A DNA stretch of 64,000 nucleotides from Robertkochia sediminum. Its GTDB lineage: Bacteria; Bacteroidota; Bacteroidia; Flavobacteriales; Flavobacteriaceae. The first letter of the stretch is position 1; each line of letters begins with the position of its first letter. Below are positions 1 through 8,700 of this stretch, in pieces. The stretch spans positions 170,840 to 234,839 of the forward strand of contig NZ_JADMKT010000075.1 of assembly GCF_016786255.1 (NCBI RefSeq), read 5' to 3'. The position numbers and the translations under genes are program-made. A model generated the notes under the pieces. That model was not told the DNA's origin. It did no database searches and worked only from the letters and a program-made list of their open reading frames with translations.

Positions 1-85
1 GATCTTATATCTCATTATATTATATTCAAGATTACCCTTCAAAAATAAGGAAAAGATAATAGCGTCCTACCCGGAACCCCTATTA

Positions 86-111
86 ATAAAAAAAGCCTCT
101 CTAAGAGGCTT
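86..111 (-). terminator. Rho-independent terminator of the lptC operon
   Basis: An 8-bp perfect stem (93-100 with 104-111, loop CTA) is preceded on the plus strand by seven A residues. Read on the minus strand this is a hairpin followed by a T run, lying about 30 bases past the lptC stop codon. It most likely ends the coaX-to-lptC transcript. Confidence 0.75.
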
Positions 112-138
112 GAATTTCAACTGATTTTATGTAGCAGA

Positions 139-696
139 TCATTCCTTTAACACCGCACTTCCTTTTCTTCCGCGAAAACGAAGCTGTGTAAAGTCTTTAT
201 TGAATCCGATACCCACCCCACTCATATCGTAATCTTCACTCAGGAACTCAAATTCCTTTTCGGTAAAGATCCAGTTATTCACCTGATCGAAATAGAGCTG
301 CGGAGCTTTCAAATGCTTACCATCGGAGGTGATCACATTCACATCTCCCTGCAGATCGATAAGCTTGGTTTGAGGATAGATCACCCCATAATGTGCGGTA
401 ACAGTACTGGTATCGCCCCGATCGCCGAAGAAATCGACCCTAAGTCCGTCGGGAAACTCCTGGTACGGAAAATCCTGGTTGGTAAAGTCCTTATACACCT
501 TACCCTGAACAATAGCTTTCAGCACCAGTGAATCGGTGTAGCGCAATTCAAAATTGGTAGCTTCACCCACGGGGATCTGCTGATATTCTGACATGCGACG
601 CACCTCTTCGAGGTTGTCCCCGCCACATGAAAAAAACATTGTCACAGCGCAGGCTGTGACAATGTTCAAAAAGATGTATTTCGAGAATACTTTCAT
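139..696 (-). CDS. lptC: LPS export ABC transporter periplasmic protein LptC
   Basis: A 185-residue protein with an N-terminal hydrophobic segment ending in a lipobox-like Cys24 (FFSC), followed by an all-beta periplasmic domain. The order of motifs (YTDSLVLKA early, HYGVIYPQTKLIDLQGDV in the middle, LYFDQVNNWIFTE late) matches the LptC/YrbK beta-jellyroll that bridges the LptBFG transporter and LptA. LptC moves LPS from the inner membrane to the periplasmic bridge. It is the last gene of a four-gene minus-strand operon, 4 bases after the TPR gene, and a terminator follows. The possible lipid anchor in place of a plain transmembrane helix is inferred from the cysteine only. Confidence 0.85.
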   Translation of the reverse strand: MKVFSKYIFLNIVTACAVTMFFSCGGDNLEEVRRMSEYQQIPVGEATNFELRYTDSLVLKAIVQGKVYKDFTNQDFPYQEFPDGLRVDFFGDRGDTSTVTAHYGVIYPQTKLIDLQGDVNVITSDGKHLKAPQLYFDQVNNWIFTEKEFEFLSEDYDMSGVGIGFNKDFTQLRFRGRKGSAVLKE

Positions 697-700
697 GCTG

Positions 701-2068
701 TTATAAGCTCGGAACCTTCACACTTCCGCCTACCCAACAATTGAATTTAATAGACTGTCCTTGCATTCCTGAGTTAAAGATCTCAGATCTGCTGGGCGCT
801 CTACCTTCATAGGCTGCAGCAGCCTTGGAAGCACTGCTACCCATAGAAGGGTCTACCTGCCCGGCCTTTCTGGCCATAGCTGCAGCTCTCCAGTATACTG
901 CCTTCTTCTCAAAGGTATTCGTTCCACATTCGTTAGCACTATCGGCGTAAAGCGAAGCGATAAGCATATACGCTCTACCCTCTGAAGGATTCACAGAAAG
1001 ACTTTGCTTAGCATATTTATAAGCAGTGGTTTTCTGTCCGCGCTTCTTAGCTTTAGATGCGATGCTTAGCAGCTTGGTGGCTTTTTTGTATTTATCGGTT
1101 TCCAGCTCTACAGATTGGTTAAAGAAATCCAATGCTTTAGACCTATCTCCTTGCTCTTCATAAAGCGATCCAAGGAAGTACTTAGACTGAGCAGAAGGCT
1201 CAAGGGCATCAAGGGCTTCTACGAGCTTCACGAACATCGGGTCTCCGGTACATCCTTTATCGTCCATACGACCGGCAGCACTTCTTAACCACTTCGCATC
1301 GTTCTTATGTGAATCAAAGTTTTTCTGGTAAAGTGGGATCAGGTTCTCACAGTCTGCCAGTCCACCCAGCTTGCTGTCGATACTAGAACTGATCTTCTCA
1401 TAAGACTCTCCGTTGATACGAGCATTCTTAAGTCTGGTCTTTTCTTTAGACGTAAGGGTTCCGGCAGAATCCTTTTCCACATACTTCATGATGATCTCCG
1501 CCAGGTCACGATTCTCCTCAGAGATCTTCCCGGTAACAGCATCATAGGTATCGAATACTTCCTGAAGGTCTTTCTTCCCGGCCTTATGCAGGTCTACCAG
1601 GGTAGAGAAATACAGGTAAAGCGCCTTAGGATTCTTAAAGTGCTCTGCATCCTCTTTAAAAGCCTCGTCAAGAAGACTAAATAATTCTTCATCGTTAGCC
1701 ATATCGTTATCGAACTTCAGCAGTGCGATATCGATCATACTTCCCGCTTTGGTATATCGCTTAGGGAAATACTCAGGACCTTTTTTGTACACCTCCATCA
1801 GGGTATTGATGTAGGCCGGCTTATTCGCCTCATCGTTCTTGATACGATCCTTTAAAATTTTCTCTCCATATGCGTAGGTGGCAAAATGAAGTTCCGGACA
1901 GGTCTCAAAGACCATCTTCCAAGGCTCGAATGCAGCCTCGTAGTTCTTAACTTTTGCGTGCTCGGCGAAAATAGACAGGTTTTGCATACACTCAGGGTTT
2001 TGCGCCTGACCATAAGCAAAGGACACTGCCGCTAAAAGGCCTAACATCATTGAAAGTCTCTTTCTCAT
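701..2068 (-). CDS. Secreted tetratricopeptide-repeat protein
   Basis: A 455-residue protein with a Sec signal peptide (hydrophobic residues 6-20, likely cleavage after YGQAQ). It is helical throughout, with recognisable TPR units between about residues 290 and 400 (for example YFLGSLYEEQGDRSKALDFF and the repeat after it). The C-terminus carries a small Cys-containing tail. It is the third gene of the coaX operon, 17 bases downstream of the beta-barrel gene. In Bacteroidota this gene order with lptC is commonly seen, which suggests a role in envelope assembly, but no enzymatic motif is visible and the exact function is unknown. Confidence 0.75.
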   Translation of the reverse strand: MRKRLSMMLGLLAAVSFAYGQAQNPECMQNLSIFAEHAKVKNYEAAFEPWKMVFETCPELHFATYAYGEKILKDRIKNDEANKPAYINTLMEVYKKGPEYFPKRYTKAGSMIDIALLKFDNDMANDEELFSLLDEAFKEDAEHFKNPKALYLYFSTLVDLHKAGKKDLQEVFDTYDAVTGKISEENRDLAEIIMKYVEKDSAGTLTSKEKTRLKNARINGESYEKISSSIDSKLGGLADCENLIPLYQKNFDSHKNDAKWLRSAAGRMDDKGCTGDPMFVKLVEALDALEPSAQSKYFLGSLYEEQGDRSKALDFFNQSVELETDKYKKATKLLSIASKAKKRGQKTTAYKYAKQSLSVNPSEGRAYMLIASLYADSANECGTNTFEKKAVYWRAAAMARKAGQVDPSMGSSASKAAAAYEGRAPSRSEIFNSGMQGQSIKFNCWVGGSVKVPSL

Positions 2069-2085
2069 CTTTTGGGTTTTTGTGG

Positions 2086-3354
2086 TTATCTAATTAAGCT
2101 TTTTATGAACCATCTGTCATTAAGTGACAAACTTATAAAAACATTTACATAATTTTCCTGAACTCCTATAGTAGAAATATCTCCTCTTTTACCATATTCC
2201 ACTCCTATATTAGCATTGGAGAAATTTCCTAATGGCAATCCTACCCCAAGAGTCATGCCAAAATCTTTTAATCCGTTATCATTTACCATGAGTCCGCTCT
2301 CCTCAAAACGCACTCCGGCACGGTAAGTCATTCGTTTCCAGTAAGATGTAAGCGAGCCGTAATCCGGAATGAAAAATCCACCCACAGAAATACGATTACC
2401 ATCCTGATAAGACCCCAGCGTATTGGTCGGAAAGTCGATATTGAATTCACTCCCTTTAGTAAACTCGTACTGTCCGCCTAAAAACCATTTCAGGGGCTTA
2501 CCCAATCCAAGCGCAGCAGAATACGAATACGGCCTGCTCACCACAGTAGATGCGAGTCCGTTAGCTTCAAGGTCGACCTCCACTACATCCTGAGGTATAT
2601 CTGCACCATTCGCATTTGCAAAGATAGTAGATATTTCCAAGAAGTTCTCTGAGGTTATTTCCGCCTCAGGAGCATAGGTAAACGCTGTTTGCAGCTCAAG
2701 GTTCTCTGAGAGTTTCCCCTGGTAGTGCAGGGCGAAGTTAAAATCCCAACCGCTAAAATTGGAACTGCTTCGCTCTCTACTTCCAAATTGCACCCCATCG
2801 ACCTGATAGATCGCAGAACGGTCTATCGATCCGAAGTTGAAATTTGCGGTAGCTCCCAAACTAATATTCTTCGTTATACCCCACCCAGCAGAGAAGAACA
2901 CCTTATTGGTACCTCCTGTACCGGTATAGCGGTACAATGCTGCAGGCTCTATTTCTTCATTAAAGTTTTGCAGGTTGTAATCGACAGCCGTAAAGGGCAT
3001 CACTCCAAACTGCACGGCCAAACGTCTGGCCAGCGGAAACCCGAGTGTAACGTAATCAAAGTTCACCTGTCCGGCGTTCTCGCTCGAACCATCGGTCTTC
3101 AACGTAAGCGATCGGTTAGATCCACCTACAGCAAAGTTTGTCAACCTCAATTTAGAAAGGGCAGCCGGGTTCTTGATGTTCATATGAATACTGTCTGCAA
3201 AGACACTCACACCTCCCATGAGCCTGTTCTCCACCATTCCGTTAAAGCGAAGGTCTCCGATACCGAAGTAAGAAAAGGGCGAAACACTTGCATCCTGAGC
3301 AAAACCGGCAGAAACAGCCAGCATTGCTACCACAACAAAAATCTTTTTAATCAT
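2086..3354 (-). CDS. Outer-membrane beta-barrel protein (FadL/porin-like)
   Basis: The start at MIKKIFVV (3354) is chosen because a classical signal peptide follows at once (cleavage near GFAQ-D); a longer frame upstream would put 20 polar residues before it. The mature protein alternates hydrophobic and polar residues, is rich in Gly, aromatic and Asn residues, and holds motifs such as FSYFGIGDL and ASLGLGKPLKWF typical of Bacteroidota outer-membrane barrels. It overlaps the end of coaX by 8 bases, so the two are probably translationally coupled. Its transported substrate cannot be read from the sequence. Confidence 0.75.
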   Translation of the reverse strand: MIKKIFVVVAMLAVSAGFAQDASVSPFSYFGIGDLRFNGMVENRLMGGVSVFADSIHMNIKNPAALSKLRLTNFAVGGSNRSLTLKTDGSSENAGQVNFDYVTLGFPLARRLAVQFGVMPFTAVDYNLQNFNEEIEPAALYRYTGTGGTNKVFFSAGWGITKNISLGATANFNFGSIDRSAIYQVDGVQFGSRERSSSNFSGWDFNFALHYQGKLSENLELQTAFTYAPEAEITSENFLEISTIFANANGADIPQDVVEVDLEANGLASTVVSRPYSYSAALGLGKPLKWFLGGQYEFTKGSEFNIDFPTNTLGSYQDGNRISVGGFFIPDYGSLTSYWKRMTYRAGVRFEESGLMVNDNGLKDFGMTLGVGLPLGNFSNANIGVEYGKRGDISTIGVQENYVNVFISLSLNDRWFIKSLIR

Positions 3355-4081
3355 TACGCTTATTAAGTTCCAATATGTAATTAAGTCCCTCGAGCAGGAA
3401 ATTAGAATGGGCAAATATGGTACTTTTTAATCTTTTTGACAAAAATAGACCATCGCCCCCTGTTAAAATAACTGTTAAAACTTTGAATTCTTTAAGATAT
3501 TCTTTTATGATCCCGTCGATCTCATTAACTGTTCCGTGCACAACCCCACTGATCATTGAATTCCGGGTCGAATCCCCAATAAGCGCATCGCAGTCCCGAT
3601 CCTCGATCAATGGGAGCTTTTGCGTGAAGTGATGCATCGCCTTAAAACGCATATCGATACCCGGAGAAATAGCTCCCCCCAGATAAGCTCCTTCCCGGGT
3701 GATCAAGTCATAGGTGATGCAACTCCCGGCATCGATCACCAGGCAATTTTCCCTGGGGTATTTCGAAAAGGCAGCGGTAACCAGGGCGATACGATCTACC
3801 CCCAAGGTATTAGGAGTAGCATAGCGATTGGTGAACGGAAGTACCGACTCGTGGGAAAGCTCGTGCACGGGTGCAAAAATACGCAGGGCAGCGATCTCCT
3901 TTTCACCCAAAGCACCTACCGAAGACACAATGGAACGACGAATATCGGGGTACTCTGAAAAAAAATTTTCCACTGCATCAATAAAGTCTTCCAAAGGCTT
4001 TTTGCGCAACTCTAAAAGCCGACTTCCCTTAAACACAGCTAGTTTAACCAAAGAATTTCCTACGTCAATTACCAGATTCAT
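3347..4081 (-). CDS. coaX: Type III pantothenate kinase
   Basis: A 244-residue cytosolic kinase that phosphorylates pantothenate in the first step of coenzyme A synthesis. Family marks are DVGNS at residues 6-10 (phosphate loop), the LGVDR motif at 93-97, DAGSCITYD from residue 117 and GGAISPGID near 136, all of the ASKHA fold. The start at 4081 puts the DxGN motif at the N-terminus as in CoaX; a frame running 15 codons further upstream is not needed. It is the first gene of the operon running to lptC. A possible weak promoter (CAAG at 4124, AAAACGTA at 4094) overlaps the tRNA promoter region and is uncertain. Confidence 0.92.
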   Translation of the reverse strand: MNLVIDVGNSLVKLAVFKGSRLLELRKKPLEDFIDAVENFFSEYPDIRRSIVSSVGALGEKEIAALRIFAPVHELSHESVLPFTNRYATPNTLGVDRIALVTAAFSKYPRENCLVIDAGSCITYDLITREGAYLGGAISPGIDMRFKAMHHFTQKLPLIEDRDCDALIGDSTRNSMISGVVHGTVNEIDGIIKEYLKEFKVLTVILTGGDGLFLSKRLKSTIFAHSNFLLEGLNYILELNKRND

Positions 4082-4132
4082 GAGTGAAAGTTTAAAACGT
4101 AAATTTACAAAAGCGATTTTTTTCAAGATTCC

Positions 4133-4164
4133 TTTTGCAAATATTAAATTTGCCTTTATATTTG
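4133..4164 (+). promoter_or_regulatory. Bacteroidota-type promoter for tRNA-Phe
   Basis: TTTTG at 4133-4137 and TATATTTG at 4157-4164 are separated by 19 bases. This matches the Bacteroidota sigma-ABfr consensus (TTTG, about 19 bases, TAnnTTTG). Transcription should start near 4170, about 27 bases before the mature tRNA. Confidence 0.75.
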
Positions 4165-4196
4165 CACCCGCAATCGCAGTAATACTGCAAGCAACT

Positions 4197-4272
4197 GGTG
4201 CCTTAGCTCAGTTGGTAGAGCAAAGGACTGAAAATCCTTGTGTCCCTGGTTCGATTCCTGGAGGCACCACCA
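4197..4272 (+). tRNA. tRNA-Phe(GAA)
   Basis: A complete 76-nt cloverleaf is visible. The acceptor stem GGTGCCT (4197-4203) pairs with AGGCACC (4262-4268), and the CCA end (4270-4272) is encoded. The anticodon stem AAGGA/TCCTT encloses the loop CTGAAAA, with anticodon GAA at 4230-4232. The T-loop TTCGATT is canonical. It is transcribed alone, divergently from coaX, with a promoter upstream and a terminator directly downstream. Confidence 0.97.
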
Positions 4273-4273
4273 G

Positions 4274-4308
4274 AAAAACCCGAACAGCAATGTTCGGGTT
4301 TTTTGTTT
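4274..4308 (+). terminator. Rho-independent terminator of tRNA-Phe
   Basis: The stem CCCGAACA (4279-4286) pairs with TGTTCGGG (4291-4298) around a GCAA tetraloop. It is flanked by an A run before and a TTTTTTG run after. It starts one base after the tRNA CCA end. Confidence 0.9.
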
Positions 4309-4318
4309 TATATCGTTT

Positions 4319-4350
4319 GGTGATACGGTTACACAGTTATTCGGTTAAAC
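4319..4350. repeat. Short degenerate octamer array
   Basis: Four 8-base units in register (GGTGATAC, GGTTACAC, AGTTATTC, GGTTAAAC) lie between the tRNA terminator and the 3' end of the hydrolase gene. They resemble the octamers at 41664-41877. Function unknown. Confidence 0.45.
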
Positions 4351-4387
4351 GATCGCGAGGTCATGAATTTAGAAAGACCACAAAACC

Positions 4388-5176
4388 TTAAGCTTCGTTC
4401 AATCGCTTTAAAAAGGCAAGACTCTCTTCATTAAATGCAGTATACCGTTGCACGTTGACCACATGTCCGCAATCGGGAACCACAAGAAGCGAAGCCAAAC
4501 GGTGCTCTTGGACTACCTTCCTCACATTAGGCAAGAACAGGTGATCCTGGTCGCCCATGATATAGAATGTAGGAATGGATATATCTTTATCCCGGAAGAA
4601 GCTCAGGAGCGGATTGATCTCTGAGGTGAGCTTGAACCACCTTTTGAATTCTTTCTGATAGAGCTTTTTGGCCTCGTTCACAAAAAGAAGGCGGGATGCC
4701 TTATGTGCTTTTCGTGGCATGATAATAAAGGCGAAAAGCTTATAAAGGTACATATACGGAATAACCGATTTGAACACATTCCCAAAGCGCATCAGGACCT
4801 GAGATCTGAAATTGAGCTTAAGGATCGCGCCACCCATGATCATACTAAGTACACGTTCCGGATACTTTTCTGCCAGATTTCGAATAAGAATGGTCCCTAA
4901 AGAGATCCCCACAAAGTGGGATGACCGGATCTCAAGATGATCCAGGACCTCAATGATATCGGCAGTAATAGCGTCAAAGGTATAATTGTGGTTTAAAGCA
5001 TCGCTTAGCTTGGGCTTACTGCGCCCATGCCCTCTAAGGTCAAGCACCAATACATTGTAGTGCTCCCTGAATGCACGCACCTGTTTGAACCAGATACTCG
5101 AGCTTCCGCCTGCCCCGTGAACAAAGGTTACCCAGGCATTATGCTCCTCTTTTTTATAGGTGTAATAGTTAAGCAT
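4388..5176 (-). CDS. Alpha/beta hydrolase
   Basis: A 262-residue soluble alpha/beta hydrolase. The oxyanion-loop motif HGAGGSS is at residues 20-26, the nucleophile elbow GISLG gives Ser92, the acid lies in MGDQD (Asp209 or Asp211) and the base is His238 in PDCGH. A lid-like insertion rich in hydrophobic residues covers about 125-180. The family includes esterases, lipases and dehalogenases, so the substrate is not predictable. It has no signal peptide. It is transcribed alone, convergent to the tRNA. Confidence 0.85.
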   Translation of the reverse strand: MLNYYTYKKEEHNAWVTFVHGAGGSSSIWFKQVRAFREHYNVLVLDLRGHGRSKPKLSDALNHNYTFDAITADIIEVLDHLEIRSSHFVGISLGTILIRNLAEKYPERVLSMIMGGAILKLNFRSQVLMRFGNVFKSVIPYMYLYKLFAFIIMPRKAHKASRLLFVNEAKKLYQKEFKRWFKLTSEINPLLSFFRDKDISIPTFYIMGDQDHLFLPNVRKVVQEHRLASLLVVPDCGHVVNVQRYTAFNEESLAFLKRLNEA

Positions 5177-5330
5177 AGCATACGAAGATAAAGATCACGG
5201 AGATAAACTACCGCAACTTTAACAGTTCCCCACCATAAATTCCAAAAAACAAAGGAACTCCGGCACTTCCTGCATAAAACGGTCACCATTTTTCTACCCG
5301 TTGTTTATGTAAAGAGAGCTGTTCCGTCGA

Positions 5331-6395
5331 TTACTTCACTATTTCCACCTCGGGTATCTCAAATTCGCCTCCCAGCACTTCCTCACCAGGTCGGTAGATC
5401 CGGAACAGAAAATTCCACCCTTCCGGCGCATCCAAACGATTAGGCACATCCCCACAGGCTTCTGCCGATCCGAAGTAAGCGGTAAAGGTACCGTCGTCAT
5501 TGAGCACCACATTATTCTGATTCAAAAGGGCGTTCTCTGTCTTAATGTACCCATCGTCGCCATACACCGTGATCGACCAGAATCCGTCGTTATCCGGTAC
5601 CTTATAGGTCGCCTTATAACAGGCGTCAGGGTCGGCATCTTTTGGCTTGTAATTGAGGTAGGTTGCCGCGTCTTCAGGGAAGAGTCCCCAGGCAGCCGCA
5701 GCAGCGATATGACGGGTCTCTTCATTGACCGAACCGCGTTTTCCCATCATCCCTTCCCAACTGGCATAATTCGCACTTTCTTCATTATATTCGGCACGAA
5801 GAGAATCCAGGGAAGCCTTATCCCAGGTAAAGCCCGGAAATTCCTCTCCCGAGGCAGAGACCACAGAAAAGCGATCCTGCAGGCCGTTCACCATTTTCAC
5901 TTCCTCTTCATTCCCGGCGTCCAACACCTGTATCCTGATGATCACGTACAAGAAACGGGTATTCCCCTGAATTTCATACACCCCGGGTGTATAGATGATC
6001 TCCTGAACATAGTGGTCATTATCGATCACATAGATGGAAGCGTAACGATCATCAGGCATTTCCGGGAAGGTGATCTCCAATCCATCCTTTGCATCAAACA
6101 CGCCCCCGGAATACAACACATCCCGGTTCATGCGAATTACCGTCTGGTTATCGAGAGGGGTAGGCGTTCTGAAGTGAAAGAATGTATTGGTACCACCCGC
6201 ATTCGTGATCATCTGGGCGTACATATTATCGGTCTCTGCCCTGATAAAATTTTCGGCCGTTACGACATTATCGCGTTCGGTGACCATCTCTTCCTTCATC
6301 CCCTTCATTTCCTCTGTCCTCTTTTCGCTCTGCTTACACCCTTGAAATCCAGCCACAAAAAGAGCGAAAATGGCCAATAAAATTCTCGACTTCAT
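5331..6395 (-). CDS. DUF1254/DUF1214 domain lipoprotein
   Basis: The start at 6395 is chosen because MKSRILLAIFALF begins a lipoprotein signal with lipobox FQGC (Cys20). Residues about 50-180 match DUF1254 (the TPLDNQTVIRMNRDVLYSGGVFD region) and the C-terminal third matches DUF1214 (DNDGFWSITVYGDDGYI, ending in a FLFRIYRPGEEVL segment). Proteins with this pair of beta-rich domains are widespread, but their biochemical role is unknown. The mature N-terminus is a Lys/Glu-rich linker. It sits alone on the minus strand between two larger gaps. Confidence 0.8.
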   Translation of the reverse strand: MKSRILLAIFALFVAGFQGCKQSEKRTEEMKGMKEEMVTERDNVVTAENFIRAETDNMYAQMITNAGGTNTFFHFRTPTPLDNQTVIRMNRDVLYSGGVFDAKDGLEITFPEMPDDRYASIYVIDNDHYVQEIIYTPGVYEIQGNTRFLYVIIRIQVLDAGNEEEVKMVNGLQDRFSVVSASGEEFPGFTWDKASLDSLRAEYNEESANYASWEGMMGKRGSVNEETRHIAAAAAWGLFPEDAATYLNYKPKDADPDACYKATYKVPDNDGFWSITVYGDDGYIKTENALLNQNNVVLNDDGTFTAYFGSAEACGDVPNRLDAPEGWNFLFRIYRPGEEVLGGEFEIPEVEIVK

Positions 6396-6482
6396 ATCAC
6401 ATCTATTTTGTAATTCGATGCAATTTAGTGACATACAATTAGTTAGCAGGCAAGGAATATAAAAAAACACCTCTGATCCTTA

Positions 6483-7850
6483 TCACAATGCGATTCGCTC
6501 CCCCATTTCGGGTATTGCGACCTCAACCCCGTAACGCGCGGTTATCGCTTCCCCAAGTTGGGAGGAAGCATCAGGCTCACCATGCACCAGGAATATCTTT
6601 TGAGGTGGCTTCTCAAGCTGCCCGAGCCAATCGAGCAGTTCGTCCTTTCCTGCATGGGCCGAAAGGCTGTCCAGACATTCCACCCGGGCTCTTACCGGAT
6701 ATTCTTTCCCAAAGAACCTGAGAGTACTTGCTCCTTCAAGGAGATCTCTGCCACGGGTGCCTTCTGCCTGAAATCCTGCAAGCAGTACAATGGTTTCAGG
6801 TTCATCGATAAGTTGCTGTAGATAGGTAAGCACCCTTCCCCCTGTGATCATACCGCTACCGGCAATGACCACTTTGGGCTGCTTGCGGTCGATGACCCGC
6901 CAGGTATCGCGATACGAATCGACTACTTCCACGTAGTTCAACATCTCTCCCAGGGTAGCAATATCCAACCGGTGCCATTCGGGGTATTTAAAGAAACTGT
7001 CTAGCACCTTGTTACTCATGGGACTGTCTATAACCACGGAAATACCGGGGATGCTATTTTTTTTATAAAGGGTCCAGAAATAGTAAAGCAACAATTGCGC
7101 CCGCTCGACTGCAAAACTCGGCACAATAAGATTCCCCCTGTTCCTGATGGCATCTGTCACGAGATCGGAGAGAATGGTTTCCACATCTTCTTCAGGATGT
7201 GACCGATCACCGTAGGTGGATTCCATGATCACAACATCGGCCTTCTGCGGCAGTTCCGGATCAAACAAGAGGTGATCATTTTTTCTACCCAGATCTCCTG
7301 AGAACACGATCGTTTTTCCGTACACCTCAAATTCCAGCCATGTTGCCCCTAAAATATGCCCTGCATAATGGTGCTGATATCGTATTCCCGGAGCAAGGTC
7401 AATAAAGACCCCTTTCGGCTGGGGCTCGAACTTTTCAAAGGTACGTTCCACATCCCTAGAATCATAGAGTGGCAGGGCGGGATCATGTTTCGAAAACCCT
7501 TCCCGATTGGCCTGATCTGCATCTTCTTCCTGGATCTTAGCACTATCTTCAAGAATGATCCTGGCGATACTAAGGGTAGGCACGGTCGCATAGATACTTC
7601 CCTGAAATCCCGATCGCACCAGGCGGGGCAGATATCCCACATGATCTAAATGACCATGGGTAAGCACCACGAGATCTATTTCGCGGGCATCGACCTCCAG
7701 CGGCTCCCAATTCTTCTCCCGCAAGGCCTTTTCCCCCTGAAAGAGTCCGCAATCTAACAACACCTTCAAGTCGGGTGTTTCCAGTAAAAACTTTGATCCG
7801 GTGACCGTTCCTGCAGCACCGAGAAAACGTATGTAACATGACTTTTCCAT
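6483..7850 (-). CDS. Beta-CASP metallo-beta-lactamase-fold nuclease
   Basis: A 455-residue protein with an MBL-fold metal site, HGHLDH (His65, His67, Asp69, His70), a third His in AGHILGA (His165) and Asp186 in SGDLG. The beta-CASP part starts at ESTYGDR (Glu210), contains GSGMITGGR, and ends with the RMMBL-type LVHGEPDASS motif. Relatives are RNA-processing endo/exonucleases of the CPSF-73/TTHA0252 type. The ATG at 7850 is preferred over a TTG five codons upstream. It begins 2 bases after the stop of the ATP-cone/endonuclease gene, so the two are likely co-transcribed. Confidence 0.88.
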   Translation of the reverse strand: MEKSCYIRFLGAAGTVTGSKFLLETPDLKVLLDCGLFQGEKALREKNWEPLEVDAREIDLVVLTHGHLDHVGYLPRLVRSGFQGSIYATVPTLSIARIILEDSAKIQEEDADQANREGFSKHDPALPLYDSRDVERTFEKFEPQPKGVFIDLAPGIRYQHHYAGHILGATWLEFEVYGKTIVFSGDLGRKNDHLLFDPELPQKADVVIMESTYGDRSHPEEDVETILSDLVTDAIRNRGNLIVPSFAVERAQLLLYYFWTLYKKNSIPGISVVIDSPMSNKVLDSFFKYPEWHRLDIATLGEMLNYVEVVDSYRDTWRVIDRKQPKVVIAGSGMITGGRVLTYLQQLIDEPETIVLLAGFQAEGTRGRDLLEGASTLRFFGKEYPVRARVECLDSLSAHAGKDELLDWLGQLEKPPQKIFLVHGEPDASSQLGEAITARYGVEVAIPEMGERIAL

Positions 7851-7852
7851 AA

Positions 7853-8683
7853 CTAACAGCGACAAAGGTTTTTCATCTCTTCCACGATCCTTATCTGCCG
7901 CTTTTCAGAGACCCCGGCATGATCTAAAAAGAAGGTTTCCTTTAGCAAGGTTCTGCACAACACCACGCCCTTATCGAGTAGAAAGTTCTTTTCACGGGCT
8001 GTGAGCAAGGCAGAGACCGTAATAGGATACAATGCCAGCCGATCTATACGCTCCTTAAGACTATCGCCTTCCGGATGATCCCAGCTCAACAGATACATCC
8101 CCATACAGTTTCCGTATTTACGCGCATCCAGGGTAAACCGGGTATTGGTGGCCACCCATACGGGCTTAAGCACTTCATCTCTTTGCCAGTTTTCGGCAAT
8201 ATCCCGGTATCGGGACCAGATATACAGTGGGATCTTCACATTGCATTTGATACCCTGCTGTCCGTGAAACTTGCACTCCACCAGGATCACCTCCCCGTTC
8301 TTTTTAGCCTCCACGTCGACCTCGTGATGCACACATTTTCCGCTGATCATGACCCCGGTTTGCGTACTAAACCCTGAATACTCCAATACCGCTGCAACAA
8401 AACGCTCGAAGGGAAACCCGGTAGGCCCCAGTTCATAGATCGCCTTTTTGAGTTTGTATCGGGAAGCATATGCTGCACCGGATTGATGCAACATGGCATA
8501 TGCCCGGTTGTAGACCTCCCGGGTCGTGATGCCCTCATAGACCTCTTCGGCCAGGGTATCGAGGATCTTTTGAATAAGTGGCTCATCGGCCCCGGTGCGA
8601 CGCAGGGACGCTTTGATCTTGTCGAGAGAAAAGACCACCTTTTCTCCCGACGATTTCGTGATCAATATATGGCCCGAATCCAA
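7853..8683 (-). CDS. ATP-cone domain fused to a Mrr-type restriction endonuclease
   Basis: A 276-residue, two-domain protein. Residues about 5-88 form an ATP-cone (ILITKSSGEKVVFSLDKI, then RRTGADEPLI, ending in AIYELGP), the nucleotide-sensing module known from NrdR and ribonucleotide reductases. Residues about 90-200 form a PD-(D/E)xK endonuclease with Glu93, Asp123 (HEVDVE) and Glu136-Cys-Lys138 (VECKF). The C-terminal 75 residues resemble the helical tail of stand-alone restriction-endonuclease-like proteins. No ATG fits; the TTG at 8683 is the only start that keeps the first cone strand. Inference: nucleotide-gated DNA or RNA cleavage, acting with the adjoining nuclease. Confidence 0.82.
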   Translation of the reverse strand: MDSGHILITKSSGEKVVFSLDKIKASLRRTGADEPLIQKILDTLAEEVYEGITTREVYNRAYAMLHQSGAAYASRYKLKKAIYELGPTGFPFERFVAAVLEYSGFSTQTGVMISGKCVHHEVDVEAKKNGEVILVECKFHGQQGIKCNVKIPLYIWSRYRDIAENWQRDEVLKPVWVATNTRFTLDARKYGNCMGMYLLSWDHPEGDSLKERIDRLALYPITVSALLTAREKNFLLDKGVVLCRTLLKETFFLDHAGVSEKRQIRIVEEMKNLCRC

Positions 8684-8700
8684 TATGAAATGGTTTTGTG

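Noticed and set aside
3828-4391. Open frame running across coaX and the tRNA-Phe gene on the plus strand
   Set aside because: It covers a tRNA, a terminator and the antisense of coaX; it is a shadow frame.
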